DNA of 64,000 bases from positions 1 through 64,000 of the forward strand of contig NZ_CANPVT010000002.1 in assembly GCF_947581735.1 (NCBI RefSeq). The letters are read 5' to 3'. Position numbers and translations under genes: made by a program. Source of the DNA: Candidatus Palauibacter soopunensis. GTDB taxonomy: Bacteria; Gemmatimonadota; Gemmatimonadetes; Palauibacterales; Palauibacteraceae. The notes beneath the pieces are model-generated. The model was not told the origin of the DNA, searched no databases, and saw nothing but the letters and a program-made list of their open reading frames with translations. Shown here piece after piece: positions 50,487 to 58,532 of this stretch (position 1 is its first letter; every line of letters starts with the position of its first letter).

Positions 50487-50493
50487 GTGATCT

Positions 50494-51771
50494 TCACCAT
50501 GTCACGGGCATGGATTCGATGGAGCGGAACTGGATGCTCGGCTGGTAGCGCAGTTCATCCGTCTCGAGCGCGAACCGCTCGAAGCGGCGCGCCAGTCCGC
50601 CGAACACTTCCTGTCCCTCCATGCGCGCGAGCGCGACGCCGAGGCAGTAGTGGATCCCCGAGCCGAAGGAGAGATGCGGGTTCGGCTGGCGCCCGATATC
50701 GAACGTGTCCGGGTCCTCGAACACGGACGGGTCCCGGTTCGCCGCCGCGATGATCCAGCGGATCCGCTCGCCGGGCGACAGCGTCTTCCCGCACAGTTCG
50801 GCCTGCTGCGCGACGATGCGCTGGGTCGACTTCACCGGCGGATCGAAGCGGAGACATTCCTCCGTCGCCGTCCGCGCGAAGCGGTCGGGGTCGGCCCTGA
50901 GCCTGTCCCACTGCGCCGGATGCTCGATGAAGGCGCGGAGACCGTTGCAGATCAGGTTCATCGTCGTCTCGTGCCCCGCGAACAGCATCAGTCCCACATT
51001 CACGAGCACCTGATGGCGGGTGAAGACGCCGTCGCTTTCCCCCCGCGCCAGAGCCGAAATCAGGTCATCGCCGGGATTCTCGATCCGCTCCTCCACGAAC
51101 GGGCGGGCGTACTCCACGATCCCGCGGATCCCCTCCGTCAGGGGCCGCAGCCGGTCGGGTTCGCCGCGATTCAGGTGGAGGATGCTGTCCGCGAGCCCGC
51201 GGAGCGTGTCCATGTCCTCGCGCGGGACGCCCATCATCCGCGCGATGATCCGCACGGGGAGCGGCGCCGCGAGGTCAGTGACGACATTCATCCGGCTCCG
51301 GGGCCACAGCTCATCCAGGAGTTCTTCGACCGCCCGGCGCACGAAGGGTCGCCAGCCCTCCATCGCCGTAGGCGTGAAGAAGGAGTGAACCGTCTTCCGC
51401 TGCTCGAGGTGTTCGGGCCGGTCCTGCTCCACGAGCTGATCCGCGCGGAACGTCCTGACCTCGTCGAACAGGGGCGCGTCCTCGGGCAGCACCGGCGGAT
51501 ACGGCGCCCCCTCCACGCCCCGGATCACCGCCGAGGAGAAGAGTTCGTGGTGCCGGAGGATCCAGACGACGGGATCGTATCCCGTCACGACCCACAGCCC
51601 GAACTTCTCGTTCCAGTGGACGGGATCCCGCTCCCGCAGCCGCGCGAAGGTTGCGTACGGGCGTGCGATCACCTCTTCCGCGAAGAGGTCGTCGAGATCC
51701 GCCCCCGAGGCGGCAGCCCCTAACGGACGGCTAGGGGGAGAATCGGTAGACGACGGGCAACCGCTCGACAT
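50494..51771 (-). CDS. Cytochrome P450 monooxygenase
   Basis: A 425-aa soluble bacterial P450. The I-helix is LMLFAGHETTMNLI, the ExxR motif is EECLRFDPPV, and the haem-thiolate loop is FGSGIHYCLGVALAR with Cys376. The Pro/Ser-rich N-terminus has no membrane anchor. The start at ATG 51771 overlaps the binding-protein gene upstream by 41 bases. Ferredoxin follows directly. Substrate unknown; the periplasmic binding protein upstream may import it. Confidence 0.9.
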   Translation of the reverse strand: MSSGCPSSTDSPPSRPLGAAASGADLDDLFAEEVIARPYATFARLRERDPVHWNEKFGLWVVTGYDPVVWILRHHELFSSAVIRGVEGAPYPPVLPEDAPLFDEVRTFRADQLVEQDRPEHLEQRKTVHSFFTPTAMEGWRPFVRRAVEELLDELWPRSRMNVVTDLAAPLPVRIIARMMGVPREDMDTLRGLADSILHLNRGEPDRLRPLTEGIRGIVEYARPFVEERIENPGDDLISALARGESDGVFTRHQVLVNVGLMLFAGHETTMNLICNGLRAFIEHPAQWDRLRADPDRFARTATEECLRFDPPVKSTQRIVAQQAELCGKTLSPGERIRWIIAAANRDPSVFEDPDTFDIGRQPNPHLSFGSGIHYCLGVALARMEGQEVFGGLARRFERFALETDELRYQPSIQFRSIESMPVTW

Positions 51772-53002
51772 CGGTGACGCTCGAGTCCGTGTGGTGGTAG
51801 ATGAGCTGACGTCCGGTGCCGCAGTCGCCGAAGGCGTCGCAGGAGATCGTGCCGATGAGACCCTCGATGCCGGTGGATCCGATCCGAGCGCGCAGCGCGG
51901 CGCGGTCGATGTAGAGGCGTCCGCCCTCCTCTACCGCCACGGCGCCGATGGCGTCGAGCAGGAACGTCGTCGCGTCGTAGGCGAGCGCCCAGTAGGGGGT
52001 CGAGGGATGCTGGCCGTACTCGGCTTCGTACGCGGCGCTGACGGTCTCGGCGCTCTTCCCGGTGACCGCGTTGACGTTGCCGCGATAATCCGACTGGGGC
52101 CCGGCGAAGTAGATCCCTTCGGACTGCGGCTCTGCCAGGAACTCCGAGACGAGGAGGGCCGCACCCGAGATCAGCGTCGCGCCCTCGAGGCCGTCGAACC
52201 CACGCGCTTGCGCCGCGAACGGCGAGCCCTCGGGGACGAAGAGCGGGAAGAAGATCCCGTCCGGCCCGGCGGCCGCGAACTCCCCGAGCACGGACGTCAT
52301 GTCCGTCTGACCCTTCGCGATTCCGGTGGCGGCGGGGACTTCGCCGCCGACCGCACGAAACGCGTCCCCAAAGGCGTTTGTCAGCGCCGTCGTGTAGGGA
52401 TCCCCGTCGTGCAGCGTGACGATCCGGCGGAGGCCCAGTTGATTGTAGGCGAAGTCCGCCAGGGCCCGGGCCTGGTAGATGTCGTTGTTGGCGACGCGGA
52501 AATAGCCGGGGTGGTGGTCCGGGTTCGGGTTGCCCGCCAGGTCCGAGGTCAGCAGCGGCGACGTGGTGCTCGGCGCGATCATCGCGAACCCCGCCTGGCT
52601 GATCACCGGCGAGGCGGCCACGGCGGCGGCGGAGCACGATGTCCCGATGACGCCCACGATCTGCGGATCGGCGACGACCTCCCGGGCACGGGCCCGACCG
52701 CCGTCGGGAGAACACATCGAGTCCAGCGGGTCGCCGAGGTCGACGCTGCGGCCGCGAACGGTGCCCACGTCGCGGACGGCAAGCTCAACGCCGCGCCTGG
52801 CGGCGATCCCGAGTGACGGCGCCCCCGTCATCGACAGCAGGGAACGGATCCGCACCGACTCGCCGCGCAGAAGCGTCACGGTTCCCAGCGGGCCCGGCTC
52901 GAAGCTCGAGGGTCCGGTGCTTCCATCACACGAGACCGCGAATACGGCCGCCAGAACCACGATCCAAGTCTGTCGAACGGTGCCCCACCCAGCGTGCATC
53001 AT
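51731..53002 (-). CDS. Periplasmic ABC-type substrate-binding protein (branched-chain amino-acid type), lipoprotein
   Basis: A 423-aa exported protein: lipoprotein signal VVLAAVFAVSCDG, then a type-I periplasmic-binding fold (RSLLSMTGAPSLGIAARRGVELAVRDVG, then VVADPQIVGVIGTSCSAAAVAASPVISQAG, then VTLHDGDPYTTALTNAFGDAF, then YDATTFLLDAIGAVA). GGGGGAG stands before ATG 53002. No permease or ATPase subunits are nearby, so it may work as a sensor or orphan receptor. Its 3' end overlaps the P450 gene. Confidence 0.8.
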   Translation of the reverse strand: MMHAGWGTVRQTWIVVLAAVFAVSCDGSTGPSSFEPGPLGTVTLLRGESVRIRSLLSMTGAPSLGIAARRGVELAVRDVGTVRGRSVDLGDPLDSMCSPDGGRARAREVVADPQIVGVIGTSCSAAAVAASPVISQAGFAMIAPSTTSPLLTSDLAGNPNPDHHPGYFRVANNDIYQARALADFAYNQLGLRRIVTLHDGDPYTTALTNAFGDAFRAVGGEVPAATGIAKGQTDMTSVLGEFAAAGPDGIFFPLFVPEGSPFAAQARGFDGLEGATLISGAALLVSEFLAEPQSEGIYFAGPQSDYRGNVNAVTGKSAETVSAAYEAEYGQHPSTPYWALAYDATTFLLDAIGAVAVEEGGRLYIDRAALRARIGSTGIEGLIGTISCDAFGDCGTGRQLIYHHTDSSVTDVERLPVVYRFSP

Positions 53003-53161
53003 CACTCCCCCTCGTGACAGTTGGTATGCTTCGCCGCAAGCTACGCGCAGGTCTCGGCGCCTCCAAGATGTCTCGGCGGCCGGCAGCCCGTGGGAAAACT
53101 CCGCGTCGGCGCCGGCCGCGGGGATGACCGACAGGACGGTCGACGCTCGAAAGGGATCGCG

Positions 53162-54925
53162 ATGACTCGAAACCGGCTTCCGCTGATGGCCGCGCTTCTC
53201 TTCGCATGCGCCTGTGGAGATGCGGGGGGGCCCGGCTCCTCGGCTCCGGTCCCCCTCGAGGAGCTGACCCGTGGGGCCTGGTCGCCGCCCGCCATGCTCC
53301 GGAGCCACCGCTTTCTTCCCTCGTCCGAGGCGGAGCCGGCCCGGCATCCCTTCTCGGGCGTCGTCACGCTCGCCGGGGCCGAGATCGCCACGGAACCCGC
53401 GGAACTCGATCCGCGCCGGTTCATGGGTCGCGATACCAAGCTTTTCCCGGACGTGTCACCGGGATTCGTGGCGGATGGGCGCGACCTGATCCCGTGGAGT
53501 CGCGATCTCATCGTGTCCGGCACGCGCACCGAAGCGGGGAGTTACTGGGATGTCCTGGTCGGGCCCGGAACCGTCTGGTCCGAGCCCGGGGAAACGTGGT
53601 CGCGGGCGGCGTTTCCGCTGCAACTCGCGAGTTCCGTCGAGAACGAGACGTACAACGGGGTCGCGACCTTCGCCTTCAACGACCGGGAGGTGTCGGGCGT
53701 CCGCTTCCAGACCGTGACGCAGGGGCGGCCCTACTTCCTCGTGCAGCGGCGGTTGATGTGGGGTCAGCTCGCGGCCGAGTTCGCGCCCGGCCCGGCACCG
53801 GCAGGACTGGTCGAGGCCTTCGCCGCGGAGAAGGCGCTGCGTCTGCCGCTGCGCCCGATCTCCGACCTTCGCCCGCTCGTCGGAGACTCGGTCTTCGACG
53901 CCATGCACGGTGACATGAATGTCGAGAACATGGTCACCGCGGCCCTTCTCGTGCGGGACACCCTCTACGCCGCCGACTGCCCCACGCCGTTCGGCGAGCT
54001 TCCCTTCTGCGGGGAGCAGCGTTTCGGGATCTGGTCCGTGACCAAGTCCACCGGTAACACGGTGGCCGCGCTGCGGCTGGCGCAGCGTTACGGGCGCGCC
54101 GTTCTCGAGGAGCGCGTGGCCGACTACCTGAACGTCACGGCCGAACACGACGGCTGGGACGATGTCCGCTTCCGGGACATCCTCAACATGGCCACCGGCG
54201 TCGGGGAAGGATCGACGCGGACCGAGCCCAACAACACGGGCGACGGCTACCTGGTCGGCTACGACGACTGGTACACGGCCATCTCTAAGGACGAGCGGAT
54301 CCGGCAGGTCTTCCGCGCCTCGAACCATCCGTGGGGGCCGGGGGAGGTCGTCCGCTACCGCGACCAGGACGCGTTCCTCATCGGCGCGGCGATGGACGCC
54401 TACCTCAAGCATCGCGCCGGGCCGGAGGCGGACCTGTGGGAGATGCTGGAGGAAGAGGTCTACCGGCCCATCGGCGTGCCGCACGCGCCGACGAACCGGC
54501 TCGTCGAGGCGGACGGGTCGCTCACGCTGCCGCAAATGTCACAGGGCTACTACCCGACTGTGGACGACCTCGCGAAGATCGCGCGGCTCCTGCAAGACGG
54601 CGGCGTTGACGACGGCGAGCCTCTGCTGCACCCCGAGTTGACCGCCGAAGTGATGTACCGGACGGATGTGCGCGGGATCACCTTTGGCCCGCCGGTCGAA
54701 GTCGGGCAGCCCAGCTACTACCTCGCGGTCTGGCACCAGAACTACGTCGGAGAAGGGGGCTGCGTCGTCGACCTCGCCCGGATGTCGGGCTGGGGCGGGC
54801 ACCGCGTCGTTCTCTTCCCGAACGGCATCGTCGGCATCCGGATCTCGAAGGTCACGGGGAACGAAGCTTCGCCCGTGGACGGTCTGGCCGCCGTGGCCGA
54901 CCGTCTGGACCCGTTCTGTCCCTGA
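53162..54925 (+). CDS. Exported serine hydrolase of the beta-lactamase fold
   Basis: A 587-aa lipoprotein (AALLFACACGDAG). The class C beta-lactamase/penicillin-binding fold has SxxK at Ser292-Lys295 (WSVTKS). An unusual N-terminal ~250-residue domain precedes it. Further markers are MATGVGEGSTRTEP, YRDQDAFLIGAAMDAYL and the C-terminal GWGGHRVVLFPNGIVG. The natural substrate is unknown (peptide, ester or D-amino-acid). Upstream in-frame codons to 53021 have no start context; ATG 53162 is preferred. Confidence 0.75.
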   Translation: MTRNRLPLMAALLFACACGDAGGPGSSAPVPLEELTRGAWSPPAMLRSHRFLPSSEAEPARHPFSGVVTLAGAEIATEPAELDPRRFMGRDTKLFPDVSPGFVADGRDLIPWSRDLIVSGTRTEAGSYWDVLVGPGTVWSEPGETWSRAAFPLQLASSVENETYNGVATFAFNDREVSGVRFQTVTQGRPYFLVQRRLMWGQLAAEFAPGPAPAGLVEAFAAEKALRLPLRPISDLRPLVGDSVFDAMHGDMNVENMVTAALLVRDTLYAADCPTPFGELPFCGEQRFGIWSVTKSTGNTVAALRLAQRYGRAVLEERVADYLNVTAEHDGWDDVRFRDILNMATGVGEGSTRTEPNNTGDGYLVGYDDWYTAISKDERIRQVFRASNHPWGPGEVVRYRDQDAFLIGAAMDAYLKHRAGPEADLWEMLEEEVYRPIGVPHAPTNRLVEADGSLTLPQMSQGYYPTVDDLAKIARLLQDGGVDDGEPLLHPELTAEVMYRTDVRGITFGPPVEVGQPSYYLAVWHQNYVGEGGCVVDLARMSGWGGHRVVLFPNGIVGIRISKVTGNEASPVDGLAAVADRLDPFCP

Positions 54926-54947
54926 CCGGGCCGAGTCCGCGGCCCGG
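54926..54947. terminator. Terminator-like hairpin between convergent genes
   Basis: CCGGGCCG, a 6-base loop (AGTCCG), and CGGCCCGG form a perfect 8-bp stem directly after the serine-hydrolase stop and 13 bases before the stop of the DUF6165 gene. No T-run. Confidence 0.5.
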
Positions 54948-54959
54948 CCGGGTCCGCGA

Positions 54960-55391
54960 CTACGCCGAGTCCGCCTCGGGATCCGTCTCCGAATCCGCCG
55001 AGGCATGTGATTTTTCCTCGAGGATCGCCGAGCCGTAGTCCTCGCTGAGGGCACGCTTGAGGCGGTGACGTTCGTCGTTCAGGCGATACACCTGCCGCGC
55101 GGCCTCGGTGAAGCGGGGGCCGAAGTCGTCCGCGCGTTCCAGGCGACGCAGCTCGTCCTCGACGTCCCAGATCCCCCGGTTCACCTCCGTCAGGGCGGCG
55201 ACGCGCTCCCTGACGCGGGACGGCGCGGCCTCGAGCGCCCCGATGGTACGCACGCACACGGCCTCGACGTTCGCCAGCTCGGAGTTCACATTCGCGAGCT
55301 TCCGGCGATCGCGGATGCGGGCCTGTTTCAGTCGCAGGATGGTGATGCGGTCGATGAGTTCGCCGGCGGAGACCGGGATTTCGATATTCAC
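54960..55391 (-). CDS. DUF6165 family coiled-coil protein
   Basis: A 143-aa cytoplasmic protein. The N-terminus IEIPVSAGELIDRITILRLKQ and the RRKLANVNSELANVEAV block are characteristic of DUF6165. It is mostly helical (LTEVNRGIWDVEDELRRLER; AARQVYRLNDERHRLKRAL), likely coiled coil, with an acidic, disordered tail. Function unknown. Divergent from the ychF gene across 29 bases. Confidence 0.8.
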   Translation of the reverse strand: MNIEIPVSAGELIDRITILRLKQARIRDRRKLANVNSELANVEAVCVRTIGALEAAPSRVRERVAALTEVNRGIWDVEDELRRLERADDFGPRFTEAARQVYRLNDERHRLKRALSEDYGSAILEEKSHASADSETDPEADSA

Positions 55392-55420
55392 GCACCGAAG
55401 ATAAGCGGGGAGAGGACGCG

Positions 55421-56461
55421 GTGAAGATAGGGCTGGTGGGGTTCACGGGCGCCGGCAAGACGACGGTGTTCAACGCGATGACGGGACTCGGCGTCCCGGT
55501 CGGGTTCGGCGGCGAGGTGCGGCTGGGTACGGTGCGGGTTCCGGATGCCCGAATCGACGCGCTCAGCGCCCACCTGTCCCCCCGCAGAACGACGTACGCG
55601 GAGATGCGGTTCTGCGACATTCCGGGCGAGCACGGGGCGGCGAGCAAGGGCCTGTCGCCCCGCGGGCTGCAGCAGATCCGCGACCAGGAGGCGCTCTGCC
55701 TCGTCCTGAGGGACTTCGACAACCCCGCGCTGGCCGACCCGCCGGATGCGGAGGGCGAACTCGAGGCCTTCGCCACGGAATGTCTGCTCTCCGATCTCGA
55801 CCTCGTCGAGCGCCGGCTGGACCGGGCGCGTCGCGAGGGGGCGGACGCTGTCGAGATCGCCGCTTTCGAACGGGCGCTCGCGGCGCTCGAAGGCGAACAG
55901 CCGCTGCGGACCGTGCCCCGGGCGGAACTGGACCGCGCGCCGTTCCGCGGCTACGGCCTCCTGACGGACCGTCCGCTGCTCGCCGTGCTGAACCGCAGTG
56001 AGGACCGCGCCGGGGAGGCGCTGCCGCCGGCGCTCGCCGCGCGACTCGCCGCGATGGGAGCCGGCGGTCTGGCGCTGTCCGCGCCCGTCGAAGCGGAGAT
56101 CGCCGTCCTCGAACCGGAGGACCGGGCCGCCTTCGTGGAGGCGCTCGGCCTGCGCGAACCGGCCCTCGCACGCTTCATCCGCGCGGCCTACGGGCTCCTC
56201 GATCTCATCTCCTTCTTCACCGCCGCCCCCGCCGAAGTCCGCGCATGGACGATCCGGCGGGGCACGAACGCCCGGCGGGCGGCGGGCCGGGTCCACTCCG
56301 ACATGGAACGCGGCTTCATCCGCGCCGAGGTCATCCCCTACGAGGTGTTCGCGAAGTACGGCTCCGAACAGGCCGTGAAGGAGGCCGGCCTGCTGCGGGT
56401 CGAGGGCAGGGACTACGTCGTCGAGGACGGCGACATCCTCCACATCCGCTTCAACGTCTGA
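55421..56461 (+). CDS. ychF: YchF/OLA1-family P-loop NTPase
   Basis: A 346-aa NTPase. Walker A is GFTGAGKTT, switch II region CDIPGEHG, and the base-specificity motif is NRSE in place of NKxD, as in YchF proteins that prefer ATP. The C-terminal TGS-like DUF933 domain reads FFTAAPAEVRAWTIRRGTNA, HSDMERGFIRAEVIPYEVF and GDILHIRFNV. The start is GTG 55421. YchF associates with ribosomes and oxidative-stress control. The central coiled coil is shorter than in E. coli YchF. Confidence 0.85.
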   Translation: MKIGLVGFTGAGKTTVFNAMTGLGVPVGFGGEVRLGTVRVPDARIDALSAHLSPRRTTYAEMRFCDIPGEHGAASKGLSPRGLQQIRDQEALCLVLRDFDNPALADPPDAEGELEAFATECLLSDLDLVERRLDRARREGADAVEIAAFERALAALEGEQPLRTVPRAELDRAPFRGYGLLTDRPLLAVLNRSEDRAGEALPPALAARLAAMGAGGLALSAPVEAEIAVLEPEDRAAFVEALGLREPALARFIRAAYGLLDLISFFTAAPAEVRAWTIRRGTNARRAAGRVHSDMERGFIRAEVIPYEVFAKYGSEQAVKEAGLLRVEGRDYVVEDGDILHIRFNV

Positions 56462-56482
56462 CCCGACGTCCCGCCCGGAGAC

Positions 56483-57559
56483 CTACCCTTCGAGCAGTGT
56501 CTCGATGTGGGCGGCGGTGGCAAGCGCCGTCCCGTCGAGGTTGTAGCCACCCTCCAGCAGGGAGACGACGCGCCCTTCGCAGCAGGCGTCCGCGTAGTCC
56601 ATCGCGGTCCGCGTCATGCGCCGGAAGGCGTCGTCCGTGAGCGCGAAGCAGCCGAGGAGGTCGTCGACCCGGCTGTCGAAGCCCGCCGAGAGGATCACGA
56701 AGTCGGGATCGAAGGCGGCGACGGCCGGCGAGAGCGTGTCGTCCCAGCGGCCCAGCATGTCCGCGTCGGTGGCGCCGCAGTCGAGGTGCACGTTGATGTT
56801 GAGTCCGCTTCCCTCGCCTTCGCCGGTGAGGGCCGGGTCGCCCGTGCGCGGATATGCGGCCCAGTCGTGGGCGGAGAAGAAGAGCACGGACGGGTCATCG
56901 TAGAAGGCGTTCTGCGTCGCGTTCCCGTGGTGGTAGTCCCAGTCGATGACGAGCACCCGCTCGAACCCGTGCACCTGCTGCGCGTACCTCGCGGCCACGG
57001 CGGCGTTGCTGTAGTAGCAGAACCCCTCCTCCGCGCCGGTGTTGTTCGCGTGGTGACCCGGAGGGCGGATCGCGCAGAACGCGTTCCGCACCTGCCCCGC
57101 GACGACCGCATCGATCGCGGTGAGCGCGCCGGACACGGCGAGTGCCGCAACCGGGCCGGAGACGTCGAGTTCGCGGATCGACGCCACGTGCTCCGGCGCG
57201 TGGTGCGCCTCGATGTGCGGCATCGCCTCCGTGGCCGGCGCAAGCGGCACCGTGGCCTCGTCCAGCCCGCGCGCGACGAGTTCCTCCCGGATGCGCACGA
57301 GGCGGTCGGGAATCTCCGGGGGGCGCCCGCCGTCCGGCCGGACCAGGACGTGGTCCAGGTAGCGGGGGTCGGAGAGGAGCCCGGTGCCCGTCGCGGGGCG
57401 GGTCGCGCGGTCGCTGGAGGCGTCCCCCGACTCCCCCGGGTCGGGCGCCTCCCGGCAGGACCAGGCGGCGGCCGGAAGCAGGCCGAGGCCCGCGACGCCC
57501 AGCGCGGCCTCCTCGACGAACTTCCTTCGGGTGCGGGCGAAATCTCTCGGTCTGCGCAT
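56483..57559 (-). CDS. Exported histone-deacetylase-fold protein
   Basis: A 358-aa protein of the HDAC/acetylpolyamine amidohydrolase superfamily with an unusual N-terminal export signal: RTRRKFVEEAALGVAGLGLLPAAAWSC, a twin-arginine-like motif and a lipobox. The catalytic domain shows IRPPGHHANN (active-site His pair), VLVIDWDYHHGNAT (zinc ligands), ILSAGFDSRVDD and SLLEGGYNLDG with the transition-state Tyr. The domain is complete. Cytoplasmic HDAC-like enzymes are common in bacteria; the predicted periplasmic or surface location is the odd feature. Confidence 0.8.
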   Translation of the reverse strand: MRRPRDFARTRRKFVEEAALGVAGLGLLPAAAWSCREAPDPGESGDASSDRATRPATGTGLLSDPRYLDHVLVRPDGGRPPEIPDRLVRIREELVARGLDEATVPLAPATEAMPHIEAHHAPEHVASIRELDVSGPVAALAVSGALTAIDAVVAGQVRNAFCAIRPPGHHANNTGAEEGFCYYSNAAVAARYAQQVHGFERVLVIDWDYHHGNATQNAFYDDPSVLFFSAHDWAAYPRTGDPALTGEGEGSGLNINVHLDCGATDADMLGRWDDTLSPAVAAFDPDFVILSAGFDSRVDDLLGCFALTDDAFRRMTRTAMDYADACCEGRVVSLLEGGYNLDGTALATAAHIETLLEG

Positions 57560-57675
57560 GGCGGGACCCCCTTTCCTGAAACTAGACTAACCGAAGCCCG
57601 ACGAGGGCCGCGAGACCCGTTGCGAGAGCCTGTCGCGACAGTTCAAAACCGGCCTTCCCAACCCCGAGGTGCCTC

Positions 57676-58524
57676 ATGGCCGCCGGAAACACGCGCAGGA
57701 ACCCTTCTCTCCGAACCCTGAGGCTCCTGGCGGGCGTCACGGGAGGTATCGCCCTCTTCCATGGTTGCGGCGGAACGCCGGGAGAGGAGGAAACCGAAGC
57801 GATGGCGGAGCCCGAGGAGGCGGCCGACACCCGGATCGTGGACGGACTCGCGGCCGGGGATGCGATCTTCGGACTCTTCTCCGGCGATCACACCCCTGAA
57901 GCCGGCGCGGCCATGGCCGCGAACCGTCCTCTCGATTTCGTGTTCTACTCGCTGGAGTCCGGCCCCTTCGACATTCCCGCCCTCGAGGCTTACGCCACCG
58001 GGATGTCGGAAGCCTCGGGACACATGATGCCGCACCCGATGCTGCTGCGGATCCCCCCCATCCGGGACGGGCACGACGAAGCGCGGGATCGCGCCGCCCA
58101 GGGATTGGCGGCCGGCGTCTCCGGGATCGTCTACCCCCACGTCGAGACCGCCGAGGAAGCGGCTCTCGCCGTCGACGCGCTCGGCGATGCCGCCTGGCCG
58201 GGCAATCCCGACGGCCACCTGATCAGCTTCCTGCTCATCGAGGACCAGGTCGGGATCGACAACGTGCGCGAGATCGTCTCCACTCCCGGCGTCAGCGCCG
58301 TGTCGCCGGGGCCGGGCGATCTGCGGCGCGTCTACGATGGAGACATGGAGAAGGTGGAGGAGGCGATCCAGATCGTGCTCGCCGCCTGTCTCGAGTTCGA
58401 CGTGCCGTGCGGGGTTACGGCGGGCGTGGACGACATCGCGATGCGGATCGAGCAGGGGTTCCGCGTGATCATCGTCACCCAGCCCGAAGCCGTCGCCCTC
58501 GGAATGGCCGCCGCCGGCCGCTAG
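57676..58524 (+). CDS. Exported HpcH/HpaI aldolase family protein, lipoprotein
   Basis: A 282-aa protein with a lipoprotein-type signal (LLAGVTGGIALFHGCGG) and an HpcH/HpaI aldolase fold: FGLFSGDHTPEAGAAMAANRPLDFVFYSLE, GVSGIVYPHVETAEEAALAV, FLLIEDQVGIDNVREIVSTPGVSAV and PCGVTAGVDDIAMRIEQGF. The metal-binding Glu/Asp pair of the family is represented by IED. An aldolase-type TIM barrel in the periplasm is unusual. The S10 peptidase gene starts 9 bases downstream. Confidence 0.75.
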   Translation: MAAGNTRRNPSLRTLRLLAGVTGGIALFHGCGGTPGEEETEAMAEPEEAADTRIVDGLAAGDAIFGLFSGDHTPEAGAAMAANRPLDFVFYSLESGPFDIPALEAYATGMSEASGHMMPHPMLLRIPPIRDGHDEARDRAAQGLAAGVSGIVYPHVETAEEAALAVDALGDAAWPGNPDGHLISFLLIEDQVGIDNVREIVSTPGVSAVSPGPGDLRRVYDGDMEKVEEAIQIVLAACLEFDVPCGVTAGVDDIAMRIEQGFRVIIVTQPEAVALGMAAAGR

Positions 58525-58532
58525 GAGGAAGA

